From assembly GCF_024749285.1 (NCBI RefSeq), contig NZ_CP087196.1, forward strand, positions 3,658,001 to 3,722,000: a DNA stretch of 64,000 bases, given 5' to 3'. Shown here in pieces: positions 34,779 through 46,133 of this stretch (within the stretch, counting starts at the first letter, position 1; each line of letters starts with the position of its first letter). The notes beneath the pieces are model-generated. The model searched no databases and had not been told where the DNA came from. It saw nothing but the letters and a program-made list of their open reading frames with translations. Source of the stretch: Pseudomonas sp. B21-015. GTDB lineage: Bacteria; Pseudomonadota; Gammaproteobacteria; Pseudomonadales; Pseudomonadaceae. The position numbers and the translations under genes were made by a program.

Positions 34779-35342
34779 AGGCTGACCCACGGTAAGTAAT
34801 CGACATTTTCCGCGACACAAACCACACCGCGAACCTGCGGACCGGTCACAGAAAAGAAATACCCTCGCATTCCTTATAGCCCAGACACCCACCAATGCCA
34901 GAAAACACCGGATAGACCTCAACGAATTATCCCCTGTGAGCGCACACTCACAGCTCAACAGCGAAAAGCTTCGCTCCAGTTGCATTCGCAATTGCGCCAG
35001 ATAAATCATCCGGCCCACCTTGACCGCGACGCACGATCGACCGCGTGCCTGATCTGTTCGCTACCCATGTGGCTGTTCCTTTAGCTGCATCGAAGAGGAC
35101 GCGATACCGGGCCAAAGTCTCGTATCGCACCCTGACAGCCTAAAAAAACACGCCCTGCCCAACACATGAATTTGCACCACCGCCAATGGAGCATTTGCAC
35201 CTTTTGGCTCTGCAATTTGAGGGGGTCAACAGGATGACGATTGAGGATTCGGCTTTGTGACGCGGGTACCCAAAAAGCAGCCCTATGCTCAAACAGAAAA
35301 GAGTGGTTTAGTGCCCGCTCCTTGCCCGTCTGGAGAGTTGCC
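34779..35342. other. Gap of about 560 bp with no recognised gene
   Basis: The region is less GC-rich than its surroundings. It contains TGTGAG/CTCACA at 34935-34952 and GCGATAC/GTATCGC at 35101-35128, both short inverted repeats, and two copies of TTTGCACC near 35170-35200. A short minus-strand frame (34948-35130) has no ribosome site or recognisable content. The end carries the GGAG ribosome site of the next gene. Confidence 0.5.
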
Positions 35343-35777
35343 ATGATGCTTGATTCGCTTCACTTCACCCCATGGTCCGCTTTGGCCGGAGGTGCACTGA
35401 TCGGTCTGTCCGCCAGCGTCATGGTGGTGGCCAACGGACGGGTTGCCGGGATCAGCGGACTGTTAGGCAGCCTGCTTGAGCGTCATGATTCGGGGCGGGG
35501 CGAAAAAACCCTGTTCCTGCTCGGACTATTGGCGGCGCCGTTGTTGTGGGCGTTGTTTCATGTGTGGCCGGCCATCGAATTCAAAACCGGTACCGTGGGC
35601 CTGATCGTCGCCGGATTGTGTGTCGGCGTCGGCACTCGTTATGGCTCCGGATGCACCAGTGGCCACGGCGTGTGCGGTATCTCGCGCCTGTCACCGCGCT
35701 CCATTGCCGCCACCTTAAGCTTCATGTTCGCCGGCTTCGTGACGGTGTTCGTCCTGCGCCACCTGCTGGGGTATTGA
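35343..35777 (+). CDS. YeeE/YedE family sulfur transporter, first half (PmpA-like)
   Basis: A 144-residue membrane protein with about four helices and the family cysteine motif in SGCTSGHGVCGISRLSPRS. YeeE/YedE proteins import thiosulfate or related sulfur species; the two-gene form is known from bacteria that handle sulfide. GGAG lies nine bases before the ATG at 35343; a second ATG follows directly. The stop is two bases before the second half-gene, so the pair is translated together. Confidence 0.85.
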   Translation: MMLDSLHFTPWSALAGGALIGLSASVMVVANGRVAGISGLLGSLLERHDSGRGEKTLFLLGLLAAPLLWALFHVWPAIEFKTGTVGLIVAGLCVGVGTRYGSGCTSGHGVCGISRLSPRSIAATLSFMFAGFVTVFVLRHLLGY

Positions 35778-35779
35778 AC

Positions 35780-36193
35780 ATGCGCAAACTGACCGCGTTC
35801 CTCGCTGGCCTGCTGTTCGGCATCGGCCTGTTGCTGGCAGGCATGGCAAACCCGGCCAAAGTGCTGGGTTTTTTGGACATTACCGGTGTGTGGGATCCCT
35901 CCCTGGCGCTGGTCATGATCGGGGCCATTGCCGTGGCTTGGGGACCGTTTCATTGGGCCATCAAACAACCGACGTCTTTGCTGGGGGCCCCCATGCAGTT
36001 GCCGATCAGCCGTGAGCTGGATCGGCGCCTGATCGGTGGCAGCCTGCTCTTCGGAGTCGGTTGGGGCATTGCCGGCATCTGCCCCGGCCCAGCGCTGGTG
36101 TTGCTACCGACGGGCCACTGGCAGGCCTGGGTGTTTGTCATCGCCATGCTGGCGGGGATGCTGATATTCAAAGCGCTGCAAACCCGCCGCTGA
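35780..36193 (+). CDS. YeeE/YedE family sulfur transporter, second half (PmpB-like, DUF6691)
   Basis: The 137-residue partner has four hydrophobic helices and the second family motif, GIAGICPGPALV, with its conserved cysteine. It begins MRKLTAFLAGLLFGIGLLLAGM, as in DUF6691 proteins. The two halves together correspond to the full-length single-chain transporter. There is no ArsR-type regulator or sulfur dioxygenase next to this pair; a dioxygenase-like gene is 12 kb away (48033). Confidence 0.85.
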   Translation: MRKLTAFLAGLLFGIGLLLAGMANPAKVLGFLDITGVWDPSLALVMIGAIAVAWGPFHWAIKQPTSLLGAPMQLPISRELDRRLIGGSLLFGVGWGIAGICPGPALVLLPTGHWQAWVFVIAMLAGMLIFKALQTRR

Positions 36194-36234
36194 GCATCCC
36201 GCCAACACAATGAGGCCATCGAACAACCGATGCC

Positions 36235-37518
36235 TCAAGCCGCTTGCTTGCCACTGGCAATCGCATCCGAAGCCGCCAGCATCGCCCGCAACAACACCGC
36301 ACAGCCGGCTGCCAGATCATCCGGCGCGGCGTTTTCGATTTCGTTGTGGCTGATGCCGCCTTCGCAGGGCACGAAGATCATCCCGGCCGGGCCGAGTTCG
36401 GCGAGGAAGATTGCGTCGTGCCCTGCCCCGCTGACGATGTCCATGTGCGACAGACCAAGCCCATGAGCGGCGCCGCGTACCGCTTCGACGCAGCCCTTGT
36501 CGAAGTACAGCGGCGGGAAGTCAGCGGTGGGTGTCAGTTCGAAGGTCAGGCCGTGTTCCTCGCAGGTGGTTTCGATGACTTCGCGGACTTCGGCGATCAT
36601 TGAATCGAGTCGCGTCGGTTCCAGATGACGGAAGTCCAGGGTCATGCGCACTTCGCCGGGAATCACGTTGCGCGAACCCGGGTAGGCTTGCAGGCAGCCG
36701 ACTGTACCGCAGGCGTGGGGTTGATGGCCGAGGGCGGCGCGATTGACCGCGCCGACGATCACCGAGGCGCCGACCAGAGCGTCCTTGCGCAGGTGCATCG
36801 GCGTCGGGCCGGCATGGGCTTCGACGCCGCGCAGTTTCAGGTCGAACCATTTCTGCCCGAGGGCGCCCATGACCACGCCGATGGTTTTGCGCTCGTCCTC
36901 AAGAATCGGGCCTTGCTCGATGTGCGCCTCGAAATACGCACCGACGGCATGGCCGCTGACTTTGCGCGGCCCGGCGTAACCAATGGCGTTCAGGGCTTCG
37001 CCGACGGTCACGCCCTCGGCATCGACCTTGGCCAGGGTTTCTTCGAGGGTGAATTTTTCCGCGAATACGCCGGATCCCATCATGCACGGGGCGAAGCGCG
37101 AACCTTCTTCGTTGGTCCAGACCACCACTTCCAGCGGCGCTTCGGTTTCCACGCCCAGGTCATTGAGGGTGCGCAGCACTTCGACCCCGGCCAGCACGCC
37201 GAAGCAGCCGTCGAACTTGCCGCCGGTGGGCTGGGTGTCGATGTGGCTGCCGGTCATCACCGGCGGCAGGTTCGGATTGCGGCCGGGCCGACGGGCGAAG
37301 ATGTTGCCGACCGCGTCGATGCTGACGGTGCAGCCGGCCTCCTCGCACCAGTTCACGAAAATGTCCCGGGCCTGGCGATCGAGGTCGGTCAGGGCCAGCC
37401 GGCAGACGCCGCCCTTGACCGTGGCGCCGAGCTTGGCCAGCTCCATGAGCGACTGCCACAGACGGTCGCGGTTGATGTGCTGATGGGTGGACTGCAGAAC
37501 GTCTACGGCAGCGTTCAT
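36235..37518 (-). CDS. pydC: Zn-dependent amidase/hydrolase (beta-ureidopropionase, PydC type)
   Basis: A 427-residue M20-family metalloenzyme that hydrolyses N-carbamoyl amino acids, here most likely N-carbamoyl-beta-alanine from uracil (last step of reductive pyrimidine breakdown). Metal ligands are visible: H92 in GSHIDTQPTGGKFDG, D103, the EE pair in NEEGSRF, the AHIEQGP histidine and GAGHDA near the C terminus. GVEAHAGPTPM marks the dimer-lid histidine. The ATG at 37518 follows GAGGAG. It lies just downstream of the NCS1 transporter, on the same strand, across a REP element. Confidence 0.9.
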   Translation of the reverse strand: MNAAVDVLQSTHQHINRDRLWQSLMELAKLGATVKGGVCRLALTDLDRQARDIFVNWCEEAGCTVSIDAVGNIFARRPGRNPNLPPVMTGSHIDTQPTGGKFDGCFGVLAGVEVLRTLNDLGVETEAPLEVVVWTNEEGSRFAPCMMGSGVFAEKFTLEETLAKVDAEGVTVGEALNAIGYAGPRKVSGHAVGAYFEAHIEQGPILEDERKTIGVVMGALGQKWFDLKLRGVEAHAGPTPMHLRKDALVGASVIVGAVNRAALGHQPHACGTVGCLQAYPGSRNVIPGEVRMTLDFRHLEPTRLDSMIAEVREVIETTCEEHGLTFELTPTADFPPLYFDKGCVEAVRGAAHGLGLSHMDIVSGAGHDAIFLAELGPAGMIFVPCEGGISHNEIENAAPDDLAAGCAVLLRAMLAASDAIASGKQAA

Positions 37519-37546
37519 GATGATCTCCTCAGTTTTTCTTCTGATA

Positions 37547-37649
37547 GTTCCCACGCTCTGCGTGGGAGTTCATCCATGGACGCTCTGCGTCCGCTTCTGG
37601 GACGCGGAGCGTCCCGGGCTACATTCCCACGCAGAGCGTGGGAATGATC
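37547..37649. repeat. REP element, GTTCCCACGCTCTGCGTGGGAA family
   Basis: Outer arms GTTCCCACGCTCTGCGTGGGA and ATTCCCACGCAGAGCGTGGGAA bracket inner GACGCTCTGCGTC and GACGCGGAGCGTC palindromes. The right end overlaps the stop codon of the NCS1 transporter gene. Three other copies of this family occur at 41212, 48901 and 54698. Confidence 0.9.
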
Positions 37650-39132
37650 AAACAGCCGATTTCACGGCAGTAGGACTCGGCCGCATCACACTCAACCCGT
37701 AATAAATCAGCCCACCAAGGGCCGAGCCGGTAAACCAGCCGTAGCTGTAGAACCAGCTGAACGCATCGCTGCCCAGCGACAACAGTGTCAACACCACCGG
37801 CACACCAAACGCGATAAAACCGAACCAGTTCCACGCCGGATAAACGTCATCGCGGTAGAGGCCGGCCAGGTCCAGTTGCTGTTTCTTGATCAGGAAATAG
37901 TCCACCACCATGATCCCGGCGATCGGCCCCAGCAGGCTCGAATAGCCCAGCAACCAGTTGGAATACACCGTCTCCAGGCTTAAATCCGAGACGATCAACC
38001 CGAGCTTCTTCAACAGTTCATGGGCCATCAGCGCCAAGCCGACCAACCCCGTGAGAATCACCGCTTTGGTGCGGTTAATGATCTTGGGCGCAACGTTCTG
38101 GAAGTCGTTGGTCGGCGACACGATGTTGGCCGCGGTGTTGGTGGACAACGTGGCGATGATGATCAGCGCCATGGCCAGGGCGACCCAGACCGGGCTCTGG
38201 ATATGACCGATCAACGTGACCGGATCAGAGACAGTGACGCCCACCAGTTTTACCGAAGCGGCCGTCATCACCACGCCGAGGGAAGCGAACAGGAACATGG
38301 TCAGGGGCAAGCCGATAATCTGCCCGACGATCTGATCCTTCTGGCTTTTTGCGTAGCGACTGAAGTCCGGAATATTCAGCGACAAAGTGGCCCAGAACCC
38401 GACCATGGCGGTCAGCCCGGCGGCAAAGTAACTGACCACGCTGGCCCCTTCAGGACGCTTGGCCGGGATCGCCATCAATTCGGTCATCGATACGTTCGGC
38501 ATCGCCCACACCAGCAGCCCCACGCCCACCAGCACCAACAACGGTGCCGAGAGGGTTTCCAGCCATTTGATCGAGTCCGCGCCGCGAATCACCACCCACA
38601 GGTTCAAGGCCCAGAACACCATGAAGCCGATCACTTCACCGGTGCCGCCGAGGGCTTTCCAGTCATCGAACACCGACCCGAGAAACAGGTGAATCGCCAG
38701 CCCGCCGAACATGGTCTGGATGCCAAACCAGCCACACGCCACCAAGGCACGGATCAGGCACGGAATGTTCGAACCGAGGATGCCGAAGGATGAGCGCAGC
38801 AACACCGGAAACGGGATGCCGTATTTGGTGCCGGGAAAGGCGTTCAGGGTCAGCGGGATCAGCACGATGATGTTGGCGAACAGAATCGCCAGCAACGCTT
38901 CGCCGACGGTCAGGCCGAAATAGGCAGTGAGCACGCCGCCGAGGGTGTAGGTCGGTACGCAGATCGCCATGCCCACCCACAGCGCGGTGATGTGCCATTT
39001 GTTCCAGGTTCGTTCGCGCACCTTGGTCGGTGCCATGTCGTGGTTGTAACGGGGACTGTCGAGGACGTCGCTGCCGGCTTCGAGCTCAAACAAGCCGTCG
39101 CGCTCGGTCACTTGCGATCTGATCTGTTGCAT
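37648..39132 (-). CDS. NCS1-family nucleobase/hydantoin transporter
   Basis: The 494-residue permease has about 12 helices and the NCS1 segments NKWHITALWVGMAICVPTY, FPGTKYGIPFPVLLRSSFG and NTAANIVSPTNDFQN, as in allantoin, uracil or hydantoin (Mhp1-like) transporters. Its place beside pydC and the dihydropyrimidinase points to uracil, dihydrouracil or hydantoin uptake. The ATG at 39132 (MQQIRSQ) has GTGGAG six bases upstream; an ATG at 39168 lacks a ribosome site. The long intergenic region before it may hold a promoter responsive to nitrogen supply. Confidence 0.9.
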   Translation of the reverse strand: MQQIRSQVTERDGLFELEAGSDVLDSPRYNHDMAPTKVRERTWNKWHITALWVGMAICVPTYTLGGVLTAYFGLTVGEALLAILFANIIVLIPLTLNAFPGTKYGIPFPVLLRSSFGILGSNIPCLIRALVACGWFGIQTMFGGLAIHLFLGSVFDDWKALGGTGEVIGFMVFWALNLWVVIRGADSIKWLETLSAPLLVLVGVGLLVWAMPNVSMTELMAIPAKRPEGASVVSYFAAGLTAMVGFWATLSLNIPDFSRYAKSQKDQIVGQIIGLPLTMFLFASLGVVMTAASVKLVGVTVSDPVTLIGHIQSPVWVALAMALIIIATLSTNTAANIVSPTNDFQNVAPKIINRTKAVILTGLVGLALMAHELLKKLGLIVSDLSLETVYSNWLLGYSSLLGPIAGIMVVDYFLIKKQQLDLAGLYRDDVYPAWNWFGFIAFGVPVVLTLLSLGSDAFSWFYSYGWFTGSALGGLIYYGLSVMRPSPTAVKSAV

Positions 39133-41193
<2,061 letters not shown>

Positions 41194-41211
41194 ACCTGTA
41201 CTCCCGGACCT

Positions 41212-41316
41212 GATCGTTCCCACGCTCTGCGTGGGAATGCAGCCCGGGACGCTCTGCGTCCCATTGGAACGCGGAGCGTCCCCTGAGGCATTCCCACGCA
41301 GAGCGTGGGAACGATC
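41212..41316. repeat. REP element, GTTCCCACGCTCTGCGTGGGAA family
   Basis: Same outer and inner palindromes as the element at 37547-37649, here between pydB and pydX. The arms GATCGTTCCCACGCTCTGCG and their complement are intact. Confidence 0.92.
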
Positions 41317-41360
41317 AGCCCATCAGAGGCAGCACCTCAAAAAACATGAGGCCTTAAACC

Positions 41361-42728
41361 GTGATCAAGACCCTGAACCACCTCCCGCATCCCCATGAGG
41401 ACGCGGCCGCCCTCGCCGGCCATTTCACCGACCTGGCACCACCGCTAAACGACCGTCAGGCGCATCTGGAAGCCTCGCGCTGCCTGTATTGCTACGACGC
41501 GCCGTGCGTGAATGCCTGCCCGAGTGACATCGACATTCCGTCGTTCATCCGCAATATCCATCAGGAAAACGTTCAGGGCGCGGCACAGAAAATCCTCTCC
41601 GCCAACATCCTCGGCGGCAGTTGTGCCCGGGTCTGCCCGACGGAAATCCTGTGCCAGCAAGCCTGCGTGCGCAACAACGCCCAGGAATGCGCGCCGGTGC
41701 TGATCGGCCTGTTGCAACGCTATGCCGTGGACAACGCCCACTTCAGCGAACACCCGTTCCAGCGCGCCGCCGCAACCGGCAAGCGCATTGCCGTGGTGGG
41801 TGCCGGCCCAGCCGGTTTGTCCTGCGCGCACCGCAGTGCCATGCACGGTCATGACGTGGTGATTTTCGAGGCGAGGGAAAAGGCTGGTGGCCTTAACGAA
41901 TACGGGATCGCCAAGTACAAGCTGGTGGATGATTACGCGCAGAAGGAACTTGAATTCCTGATGGGGATCGGCGGCATCGAGATTCGCCACGGGCAGAAGC
42001 TCGGCGACAACCTGACCCTCAGCGAACTGCATCAGCAATTCGACGCGGTGTTCCTCGGCCTCGGCCTGGCCGCCAGCAAACAGTTGGGGCTCGCTCACGA
42101 AGATGCCCCCGGCCTGCTCGCCGCCACCGATTACATCCGCGAACTGCGCCAGGCCGATGACCTGACCCAACTCCCCCTCGCTGACCGCTGCATCGTTTTG
42201 GGCGCCGGCAACACCGCCATCGACATGGCCGTGCAAATGGCCCGCCTCGGCGCCCGGGATGTGAATCTGGTGTACCGCCGTGGCGTTGAAGACATGGGCG
42301 CCACCGCTCACGAACAGGACATCGCCAAGGCCAATCAGGTGCGACTGCTGACCTGGGCGCAACCGCAAGAAGTGCTGCTCGACGATAAAGGCAAGGTGCG
42401 CGGCATGCGCTTCGCCCGCACCCGGTTGGTGGAAGGTCGCCTGCAAAGCACCGGCGAAACCTTCGAACTGGCCGCCGACGCGATCTTCAAAGCCATCGGC
42501 CAGGCCTTCGATGCCGGCGCCCTCGCCGATCCGCTGGCCCGTGAACTCAAGCGTCAGGGCGATCGAATCCTCGTCGACGAACAGCTGCGCACCAGCATTC
42601 CCGGTGTGTATGCCGGCGGCGACTGCACCAGCCTCGATCAGGACCTCACCGTGCAAGCCGTGCAGCACGGCAAGCTGGCTGCCGAGGCCATCAACGCTCA
42701 ACTCATGCTCAACGTGGAGGCTGCGTAA
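41361..42728 (+). CDS. pydX: Dihydropyrimidine dehydrogenase, NAD(P)H-binding subunit (PydX/PreT)
   Basis: The 455-residue flavoprotein passes electrons from NAD(P)H to PydA for reduction of uracil and thymine. Its N-terminal Fe-S cysteines are in CLYCYDAPCVNACP and GGSCARVCPTEILCQQAC, as in the glutamate synthase beta-chain family. FAD binding is shown by VVGAGPAGLSCA and the second nucleotide site by VLGAGNTAIDMA. Translation starts at a GTG with GAGG about ten bases upstream. The stop is directly adjacent to the pydA start (no gap). Confidence 0.94.
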   Translation: MIKTLNHLPHPHEDAAALAGHFTDLAPPLNDRQAHLEASRCLYCYDAPCVNACPSDIDIPSFIRNIHQENVQGAAQKILSANILGGSCARVCPTEILCQQACVRNNAQECAPVLIGLLQRYAVDNAHFSEHPFQRAAATGKRIAVVGAGPAGLSCAHRSAMHGHDVVIFEAREKAGGLNEYGIAKYKLVDDYAQKELEFLMGIGGIEIRHGQKLGDNLTLSELHQQFDAVFLGLGLAASKQLGLAHEDAPGLLAATDYIRELRQADDLTQLPLADRCIVLGAGNTAIDMAVQMARLGARDVNLVYRRGVEDMGATAHEQDIAKANQVRLLTWAQPQEVLLDDKGKVRGMRFARTRLVEGRLQSTGETFELAADAIFKAIGQAFDAGALADPLARELKRQGDRILVDEQLRTSIPGVYAGGDCTSLDQDLTVQAVQHGKLAAEAINAQLMLNVEAA

Positions 42729-44003
42729 ATGGCCGATCTCTCGATTGTTTTCGCCGGTATCAAAGCCCCCAATCCGTTCTGGCTGGCGTCCGCGCCGCCC
42801 ACCGACAAAGCCTACAACGTGGTTCGCGCGTTCGAGGCTGGCTGGGGTGGCGTGGTCTGGAAAACCTTGGGTGAAGACCCGGCAGCGGTCAACGTATCGT
42901 CACGTTACTCGGCACACTTCGGGGCTAATCGGGAGGTGCTTGGTTTCAACAACATCGAGCTGATCACCGACCGCTCCCTGGAAATCAACCTGCGGGAAAT
43001 CACCCAGGTCAAAAAGGACTGGCCGGATCGCGCGCTGATCGTGTCGTTGATGGTGCCCTGCGTCGAAGCGTCGTGGAAAAACATCCTGCCGCTGGTGGAA
43101 GCCACCGGGGCCGATGGCATCGAGCTGAATTTCGGCTGCCCCCACGGCATGCCGGAACGGGGCATGGGTGCGGCGGTAGGCCAAGTGCCGGAATACGTCG
43201 AACAGGTCACCCGCTGGTGCAAGACTTATTGCTCGCTGCCGGTGATCGTCAAGCTCACGCCAAACATCACCGACATCCGCGTCGCCGCCCGTGCCGCCTA
43301 CCGGGGCGGGGCTGATGCAGTGTCGCTGATCAATACCATCAACTCGATCACCAGCGTCAACCTGGAACGCATGGTCGCCAATCCCGCCGTCGGCAGCCAA
43401 AGCACCCATGGCGGTTATTGCGGCTCGGCGGTGAAGCCGATTGCGTTGAACATGGTCGCCGAAATCGCTCGCGATCCGCAGACCCAGGGCTTGCCGATCA
43501 GTGGCATTGGCGGGATTGGCAGTTGGCGCGATGCGGCTGAATTCATTGCCCTGGGCAGCGGCTCGGTGCAGGTGTGCACGGCGGCGATGCTGCATGGTTT
43601 CCGGATTGTCGAGGAGATGAAGGACGGTTTGTCACGCTGGATGGACAGTCAGGGCTACGCCAGCGTGTCGGAGTTTTCCGGGCGTGCGGTGGGCAACACC
43701 ACGGACTGGAAGTACCTGGACATCAACTATCAGGTGATTGCCAAGATCGATCAGGAGGCGTGTATCGGCTGCGGTCGCTGCCACATCGCTTGCGAAGATA
43801 CCTCGCACCAGGCGATTGCGAGCCTCAAACAGGCGGACGGGACGCATAAGTATGAAGTGATCGATGATGAGTGCGTGGGCTGCAACCTGTGTCAGATTAC
43901 CTGCCCGGTGCAGGATTGCATCGAGATGGTGCCGATGGATACCGGCAAGCCGTTTCTGGATTGGAATCATGATCCGCGCAATCCCTATCATGTTGTCCTT
44001 TAA
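42729..44003 (+). CDS. pydA: Dihydropyrimidine dehydrogenase, catalytic subunit (PydA/PreA)
   Basis: The 424-residue protein reduces uracil/thymine to the dihydro form. It has a dihydroorotate-dehydrogenase-like FMN barrel with the active-site cysteine segment NFGCPHGMPERGMG, and a C-terminal pair of 4Fe-4S motifs, CIGCGRCHIACE and CVGCNLCQITCPVQDC. Start codon follows the pydX stop directly. A REP pair separates it from the convergent TetR gene. Confidence 0.95.
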   Translation: MADLSIVFAGIKAPNPFWLASAPPTDKAYNVVRAFEAGWGGVVWKTLGEDPAAVNVSSRYSAHFGANREVLGFNNIELITDRSLEINLREITQVKKDWPDRALIVSLMVPCVEASWKNILPLVEATGADGIELNFGCPHGMPERGMGAAVGQVPEYVEQVTRWCKTYCSLPVIVKLTPNITDIRVAARAAYRGGADAVSLINTINSITSVNLERMVANPAVGSQSTHGGYCGSAVKPIALNMVAEIARDPQTQGLPISGIGGIGSWRDAAEFIALGSGSVQVCTAAMLHGFRIVEEMKDGLSRWMDSQGYASVSEFSGRAVGNTTDWKYLDINYQVIAKIDQEACIGCGRCHIACEDTSHQAIASLKQADGTHKYEVIDDECVGCNLCQITCPVQDCIEMVPMDTGKPFLDWNHDPRNPYHVVL

Positions 44004-44028
44004 ACCCTGCGGCGCCTGAACGGACGCC

Positions 44029-44119
44029 ATCGCGGGCGAGCCCGCTCCCACAGTGATTTATGTCGTACACAATTTCCGTGTACACCTAGAACCCTGTGGG
44101 AGCGGGCTTGCCCGCGATG
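44029..44119. repeat. REP pair, CGCGGGCGAGCCCGCTCC variant
   Basis: Inverted units at 44029-44053 and 44094-44119 lie between the convergent pydA and TetR genes. It is the same variant family as at 30572-30729. Confidence 0.9.
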
Positions 44120-44143
44120 GGGCTCGCCGCTGCACCGCACAAC

Positions 44144-44764
44144 TCAAGGCTCCAACCCAATCCCACGCAATATCACACTGGTCACCGTCTGCACCGCCCG
44201 CTCGAACTGCATGTCCGACAGCGGCTGGTGATCGTTAAGAATATTCACCTGGTGATCGAAGTCAGCGTAATGCTGGGTCGAGGCCCAGATCATGTACAGC
44301 AGGCTGGAAGGTTCCACCGGCAGGATGCGTTTGTCGTCCACCCATTGGCGAATTTTCGCTTCTTTCATCTTGGCCCAGTCGTACAGGCTGGCGTCCAGCT
44401 TCTCACCCAGGGTCGGCGCGCCGTGGATGATTTCGTTGGCCCAGACTTTCGAACCGTAAGGCCGGCTGCGGGAATGGTTCATCTTGGCGCGGATGTAGCT
44501 GCTGAGCACCACTCGCGGGTCGTCGAACATCTCGAAGCACAGGGCGTCCTGCTTCCAGACCTCCAGCAAACCCAGCAGCACCGCGCTGTACAGCTCGCTC
44601 TTGGTGCTGAAGTAGTAATGCAGATTGGAACGCGGCAGTTGCACTTCGGCGGCGATGTCGGCCATGGCGGTGCCGCCGAAACCTTTTTCGGCGAAGACTT
44701 TTTCGGCCCCCAGCAGAATTTTTTCGACGTTACTGCGACGAATCTCGATCTTGTGATTGCCCAT
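44144..44764 (-). CDS. TetR-family regulator (RutR-like)
   Basis: The 206-residue protein has an N-terminal TetR helix-turn-helix (KILLGAEKVFAEKGFGGTAMADIA, then LPRSNLHYYFSTKSELY) and a C-terminal ligand domain like RutR/YcdC, whose members sense pyrimidines. ATG at 44764 has GGGAG just upstream; the open frame beyond it to 45163 is the wrong strand of copC. Convergent with pydA, it is the natural local regulator of the pyrimidine genes. Confidence 0.88.
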   Translation of the reverse strand: MGNHKIEIRRSNVEKILLGAEKVFAEKGFGGTAMADIAAEVQLPRSNLHYYFSTKSELYSAVLLGLLEVWKQDALCFEMFDDPRVVLSSYIRAKMNHSRSRPYGSKVWANEIIHGAPTLGEKLDASLYDWAKMKEAKIRQWVDDKRILPVEPSSLLYMIWASTQHYADFDHQVNILNDHQPLSDMQFERAVQTVTSVILRGIGLEP

Positions 44765-44903
44765 GAGGGCTCCCTGACAACAGCGTTGGTCAAGACTAGC
44801 ATCCGCTCTGGATCGGGGCGACAGGGGAAAACGAAACTTCGTACGCAGGTCTTGTGGCAGGTAAACTGGCCGCCTCTTTGAACCTGCCCCTGAGGTCTTC
44901 ACG

Positions 44904-45269
44904 ATGTTGCTCAAGAACGCCCTGACCGCCACCGCCCTCCTCGCTTCGATGCTCGCTGCCTCTTCGGTGTTTGCCCACGCACACCTGAAAAGCCAGACCC
45001 CGGCGGCCGACAGCACCGTCAGCGCGCCTGCAGAACTGCGCCTGAAGTTTTCCGAAGGGGTTGAAGCGGCGTTCACCAAAGTGACGATCAGCAAGGACGG
45101 CGCCGACGTGCCGGTGAAAAACCTCGCCACCGAAGGCAGCGACAAGAAAACCCTGATCGTCACCCCGGCCGCGCCGTTGGCCGCCGGCGACTACAAAGTC
45201 GAATGGCATGCCGTGTCGGTCGACACCCATAAGAGTGAAGGCGCCTATCGCTTCAAGGTCGGTCAGTAA
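44904..45269 (+). CDS. copC: Periplasmic copper-binding protein CopC
   Basis: The 121-residue precursor has a Sec signal peptide (MLLKNALTATALLASMLAAS) cut before HAHLKS or HLKS, giving a mature N-terminal histidine that binds Cu(II). The beta-barrel ends with the DTHKSEGAYRFKV strand that supplies the Asp and His ligands. The methionine-rich Cu(I) loop of plasmid CopC is missing, so it is the Cu(II)-only type. GAGG precedes the ATG. It is 3 bp from copD. Confidence 0.92.
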   Translation: MLLKNALTATALLASMLAASSVFAHAHLKSQTPAADSTVSAPAELRLKFSEGVEAAFTKVTISKDGADVPVKNLATEGSDKKTLIVTPAAPLAAGDYKVEWHAVSVDTHKSEGAYRFKVGQ

Positions 45270-45272
45270 TTC

Positions 45273-46133
45273 ATGACCGATGCGTTGGTGCTGTGCCGCT
45301 TTCTGCATTTCACCGTGGTGCTGATGCTGTTCGGAGCCTGGGTGTTCAGGCCTTTACTGCTGGGCCGTGAAACAGCGTGGCTGGATCCGTCGCTGGCGCG
45401 AGTGACCCGCTGGCTCAGCGCGGTGGCGTTGCTCAGCGGCGCTGGCTGGTTGTTGCTGATCACCGCCAGCATGGCCGACTCCCCAGGCGCGGCATTCGAT
45501 CCGGAGACGCTTGGCCTGGTGCTGGGCAATACTTTTTTCGGCCAGGTCTGGCGCTGGCATCTGCTGCTCAATCTGTTGCTCATGGTTCTGCTGCTGACGC
45601 CCTGGCACTCCAGCGTGCCCTTGCGCATCGGCCTTTCCAGCCTGCTGCTGGCAACCCTGGCCCCGGTCGGTCATGGCGCCATGCTCGATGGCCTGCAAGG
45701 CCAACTGTTGATCCTCAACCAGATTATTCACCTGGCCTGCGTCGGTGCCTGGCTTGGTGGGTTGATGTTGCTGGTGATGATCTTGCGCCAACCAGACGAT
45801 CATCCCTTGAGCGCGATACTGCAACGCTTCAGCGGGATCGGTTACGCGTTGGTGGCGGGGTTGGTGATGACCGGCCTGATCAACGTGCGGGTGTTGACCG
45901 GCGTGTTCTGGCCGACGCCGTTGCTGTCCGGGTTTGCGCTGATCCTGTTGATCAAGGTTGTGCTGGTGATCGGGATGCTGGGGTTGGCGCTGTTCAATTG
46001 GCTGCGGGTCAAGGATTGCCAGCAGCGCCTGGGACAGTTGCGTGCCAGCGTCATGCTGGAGTGGTTGCTGGGGATTGGCGCGGTGGCGGCGGTTTCGCTA
46101 CTGGGCACCCTGCCCCCGATGATCACTGCCTGA
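45273..46133 (+). CDS. copD: Copper import membrane protein CopD
   Basis: The 286-residue protein has about eight transmembrane helices with the CopD-family histidines (LHFTVVLMLFG at the start, GHGAMLDG, LHLACVGAWLGGLM-type region around residue 150). CopC and CopD together bring copper into the cytoplasm. Start 3 bp after copC. The last codons overlap the end of the truncated porin gene on the other strand by 11 bp. Confidence 0.9.
   Translation: MTDALVLCRFLHFTVVLMLFGAWVFRPLLLGRETAWLDPSLARVTRWLSAVALLSGAGWLLLITASMADSPGAAFDPETLGLVLGNTFFGQVWRWHLLLNLLLMVLLLTPWHSSVPLRIGLSSLLLATLAPVGHGAMLDGLQGQLLILNQIIHLACVGAWLGGLMLLVMILRQPDDHPLSAILQRFSGIGYALVAGLVMTGLINVRVLTGVFWPTPLLSGFALILLIKVVLVIGMLGLALFNWLRVKDCQQRLGQLRASVMLEWLLGIGAVAAVSLLGTLPPMITA

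Noticed and set aside
34948..35130. A 60-codon minus-strand frame
   Set aside because: No ribosome site, no recognised motif, and it lies across short inverted repeats.
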